Positions 5,162 to 7,624 of a DNA stretch of 7,624 nucleotides are shown piece after piece. Numbering within the stretch: the stretch's first letter is position 1; each line of letters starts with the position of its first letter. A program made the translations under genes and the position numbers. Source of the DNA: UBA1738 sp045658645 (GTDB taxonomy: Bacteria; Bacillota; Clostridia; UBA1381); contig JAZOVJ010000072.1 in NCBI GenBank assembly GCA_045658645.1, forward strand, positions 1 through 7,624. Direction: 5' to 3'. The notes under the pieces are model-generated. The model worked only from the letters and a program-made list of their open reading frames with translations. It was not told the DNA's origin and searched no databases.

Positions 5162-7624
5162 ATGAAAAAGAGGAGACTTATATCATATCTTTTATCAGTT
5201 GTGATGATGTTATCATTGCTTAACATTAATGTTATGGCAGCGGCCGCAACTGATGTTGTCGATTTTGTTGTTACAGTTGAATCAGGCAGAGATGTAAGAG
5301 TACTTCAGCTTACAGACGTACAGATTATTGACAGTAACCAGATGAGAACTGAAGACAGACTTTCAGCTTCGGAGGCAGGTATTTGGGCGAAAGACCAGAA
5401 GGAAGAACAGTACAAGAAATATTTAAGAAAAGTAATTCCTGAATATAATCCTGACCTTATCATTATGACAGGTGACCTTATATACGGCGAATTTGACGAC
5501 AGCGGTGAATCATTTTTAGACCTTGTTGAATTCATGGACAGCTTCCAGATTCCTTGGGCTCCGGTTTTCGGAAACCACGACAATGAATCTAAAAAAGGTG
5601 CAGACTGGCAGTGTGACGTACTTGAAAACAGCGACTATTGCTTGTTTAAGCAGAGAACACTTACAGGTAACGGTAACTATACAGTAGGTATTATGCAGGA
5701 TAACGTGTTAAAGCGTGTATTCTTTATGCTTGACTCAAACGGTTGCGGAAATGCGAGTAGCCAGACTCTTGCAAACGGTCACAGTGCCGGAACAATTGGA
5801 TTTGGTGACGACCAGATTGCGTGGTATACAAATCAGGCAGGAGTGATTAAGCAGCAGTATCCAAATGTTAAGCTATCTTTTGCATTCCATATTCAGCCAC
5901 AGGTTATGGCGGATGCTTTCGCAAAATATAACTATCCTGACGCTGTGCCTATTAACGTTGACAGAGTGGGCGTTGCCGGGGATTTCGGATACATAGGACG
6001 AAAATTGAAAAATGCATGGGATACCAATTATAGGGTATGGAACAGCATCAAAGACCTTGGCGCTGACAGTATCTTCGTGGGTCACGAGCATAACAACAGT
6101 GCCAGCGTTGTATACGAGGGCGTAAGACTTCAGTACGGACAGAAGAGTTCTACATACGACCGTCTGAACTTCTTCCAGGCAGATGGAACTATTTCAACAA
6201 GCAGATGGGGCAACACACCTATCGTGGGCGGTACTGCAATCCCGCTTGACAAAACAACCGGCGAGATTGTAAATCCATACATTGTATACTACGAGACTCC
6301 ACCGGGAGAACCGGAGGAAGATCCGTTGCCTGACGTTTCAGAAGATCAGGGATTCCTTGGAAAGAAGGTAACTGTATCTGCAACTGAAGTAACAAAGGTG
6401 GAAGGCGAAGCTTATGGATATGCTACTGTTATACCGAACATCAGAACAATGAATAATCCTGATGACGGACAAAAAGCTGTAAACTACACAAGCTTTAACC
6501 CTGCAAATTACGGTGAAAACGACTTTATCGTTATGTACGCTTTAGATGTTCAGGAAGCGGGTACTTATAACCTGAGCGCTGTGGCATCTATCAGAGGACA
6601 GACATATACCAGTGAATGGGATATGTATATAAACTCAGTAAACGGTAGAGTGGCAAAATACTCACAGGTTTCAGATGTAGAGACAACAAAATACTACAAG
6701 AATGTTTTCAAAAAGTTTGATTGTGGTAGCGTATATCTGAATAAGGGAATTAACACATTGTACTGGAAGGTGGATAAGTACGACCTTGGTGAGAGTCGGG
6801 TTCTTGAGGCAGCACTTGATTACTTTGAGATAACACCTCCGCAGGCAATGCCGACACCGGAACCGACTCCGACACCGCCACCTGCAATAGTTCCGGTACC
6901 TGCTACAGGAACAACAAGACTTGAGGGCGAATACTATTCAGAAACAACTTATGCAACTCCGGAGTTTAAGCAGATGAACTCCACAGCGAACGGCGTTCAG
7001 GCAAAAGGCACTGCTACTTCTACATATACAATGTCATACAAGGTAAATGTTGAAGCAGCAGGAAACTATAAGGTTGAGGTTGCAGCGAGCGTTATGAACG
7101 GAAGCAGCCTGAGTAACTGGACTGTATACGCAAATGACAAAAGCAATTCCGGTTCTTCATATACAGTAATAGGCGATAAGTTCAGAATAAATGGTATCGG
7201 CTCATCGGGAGGAGCAGTGCACGATTGCGGAACGATATATCTGAACAAGGGTGAAAATACAATCTACTGGAGCTTTGGAAAAGCACCAAGCTCAAATTCA
7301 GTGTGGGCAGTACTTGACTATATTGACCTAACTCCGGTTTCACAACCAACAACAACACCGGCGCCTACACCGGAAGCAACACCGGTTCCGACTCCTACTC
7401 CTGAGCCAACACCGGCACCTTCAGCAATTCCTGTGTCAGCAACAAGCACAACAAGACTTGAAGGCGAAAACTATACAGGAACAACTTATGCAAACCCTGA
7501 GCTTAAGCAGTTGAACTCTACAGCAAATGGTGTTCGTGCAAAAGGCGATACTTCTTCTAATGATACATACACAATGTCATTCAAGATAAATGCTGAAGCG
7601 GCAGGAACTTATAAGATTGAGGTT
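5162..7624 (+). CDS. Secreted calcineurin-like metallophosphoesterase with CBM-like repeats (3'-truncated by window)
   Basis: An exported protein; 821 codons are visible and the frame is still open at the window edge. Residues 1-26 form a signal peptide (KKRR, hydrophobic core, likely cut after VMA). Residues 44-380 carry metallophosphoesterase motifs: LTDVQ (50-54), GDLIYGE (104-110), GNHD (137-140), His243 in FAFHIQP and GHEH (307-310). Together they would bind two metals for phosphoester hydrolysis; the first motif has Gln54 where the usual D-x-H has His. Then come CBM-like beta-sandwich repeats at about 401-558, 586-725 and 765 onward, sharing EAGTYN-type and YLNKG-N-T-YW motifs, joined by Pro/Thr-rich linkers (559-585, 726-764). 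The substrate is unknown; the modules suggest binding to polysaccharide, mucin or cell wall. The start at 5162 follows AAAGGAG (5149-5155) at 6 nt and gives a normal signal peptide. An in-frame ATG at 5099 with GGAGAGGGG upstream would add 21 residues and lengthen the n-region. No cell-wall anchor is seen yet. Confidence 0.92.
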   Translation, partial: MKKRRLISYLLSVVMMLSLLNINVMAAAATDVVDFVVTVESGRDVRVLQLTDVQIIDSNQMRTEDRLSASEAGIWAKDQKEEQYKKYLRKVIPEYNPDLIIMTGDLIYGEFDDSGESFLDLVEFMDSFQIPWAPVFGNHDNESKKGADWQCDVLENSDYCLFKQRTLTGNGNYTVGIMQDNVLKRVFFMLDSNGCGNASSQTLANGHSAGTIGFGDDQIAWYTNQAGVIKQQYPNVKLSFAFHIQPQVMADAFAKYNYPDAVPINVDRVGVAGDFGYIGRKLKNAWDTNYRVWNSIKDLGADSIFVGHEHNNSASVVYEGVRLQYGQKSSTYDRLNFFQADGTISTSRWGNTPIVGGTAIPLDKTTGEIVNPYIVYYETPPGEPEEDPLPDVSEDQGFLGKKVTVSATEVTKVEGEAYGYATVIPNIRTMNNPDDGQKAVNYTSFNPANYGENDFIVMYALDVQEAGTYNLSAVASIRGQTYTSEWDMYINSVNGRVAKYSQVSDVETTKYYKNVFKKFDCGSVYLNKGINTLYWKVDKYDLGESRVLEAALDYFEITPPQAMPTPEPTPTPPPAIVPVPATGTTRLEGEYYSETTYATPEFKQMNSTANGVQAKGTATSTYTMSYKVNVEAAGNYKVEVAASVMNGSSLSNWTVYANDKSNSGSSYTVIGDKFRINGIGSSGGAVHDCGTIYLNKGENTIYWSFGKAPSSNSVWAVLDYIDLTPVSQPTTTPAPTPEATPVPTPTPEPTPAPSAIPVSATSTTRLEGENYTGTTYANPELKQLNSTANGVRAKGDTSSNDTYTMSFKINAEAAGTYKIEV
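6362..7624 (+). repeat. Three CBM-like repeat units inside the secreted phosphoesterase gene
   Basis: Unit 1 covers about 6362-6835, unit 2 6917-7336, unit 3 7454 to the window end. Units 2 and 3 start the same way at the DNA level (ACAACAAGACTTGA...), are offset by 537 nt (179 codons) and share most of their first 100 bases, including the end of the linker. Unit 1 is more diverged but keeps the CGS/CGT-xYLNKGxNTxYW block (residues 521-535 versus 689-703). This points to duplication of a linker-plus-module unit, more recent between units 2 and 3. Confidence 0.8.

Noticed and set aside
5305..6091. Minus-strand open frames inside the secreted phosphoesterase gene
   Set aside because: They lie opposite conserved metallophosphoesterase motifs and have no independent support.

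Overview
The window looks like a stretch of an anaerobic Firmicutes (class Clostridia) chromosome, probably from a gut-type organism. The evidence is a clostridial-type pyruvate:ferredoxin oxidoreductase, AAAGGAG-type ribosome binding sites, AT-rich spacers with A/T-flanked intrinsic terminators, a DUF3343 protein paired with a cysteine desulfurase, tRNA genes that all encode their CCA end, and a secreted protein with Pro/Thr-rich linkers. The exact genus cannot be read from the sequence.

Layout. 1-1845 (+) is the C-terminal half of pyruvate:ferredoxin oxidoreductase, closed by a strong terminator at 1864-1896. The spacer 1846-2349 has no gene on the + strand, but its minus strand carries a complete-looking small RNA unit: an extended -10 promoter (2227-2199), a predicted start near 2192 exactly at the foot of a long rod-like hairpin, and an intrinsic terminator ending near 1997. 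This is the most interesting unexplained object here; a 6S-like RNA is the leading guess. 2350-2610 (+) encodes a DUF3343 putative Se/S-carrier protein, which overlaps by 17 nt a class V aminotransferase-fold cysteine desulfurase (2594-3724). The two form one translational unit that probably mobilises sulfur or selenium from cysteine or selenocysteine.

3811-4384 is a tRNA operon with a consensus promoter (TTGACA, 17 nt, TATAAT, extended -10), five tRNA genes in the order Gly(TCC), Arg(TCT), His(GTG), Gln(TTG), Lys(TTT), and a terminator. Region 4385-4782 contains no gene. It holds a sequence with an inverted match to a tRNA T-arm, a MITE-like nested inverted repeat (4564-4697), a 12-bp tandem duplication, and a second, orphan terminator (4752-4782). 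Region 4783-5161 is an AT-rich upstream region with a small dyad and a weak promoter candidate.

5162-7624 (+, running off the window) encodes a large secreted protein: signal peptide, calcineurin-like metallophosphoesterase domain, then at least three carbohydrate-binding-module-like repeats joined by Pro/Thr linkers. It has no obvious functional tie to the upstream genes.

How the parts may work together: the oxidoreductase (central fermentation), the sulfur/selenium pair, the tRNA operon and the secreted phosphoesterase appear to be four independent transcription units. The only suggestive link is that the sulfur/selenium pair lies next to tRNA-Gln(TTG) and tRNA-Lys(TTT), whose wobble uridines are classical 2-thio (or 2-seleno) uridine sites. 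That link is inference.
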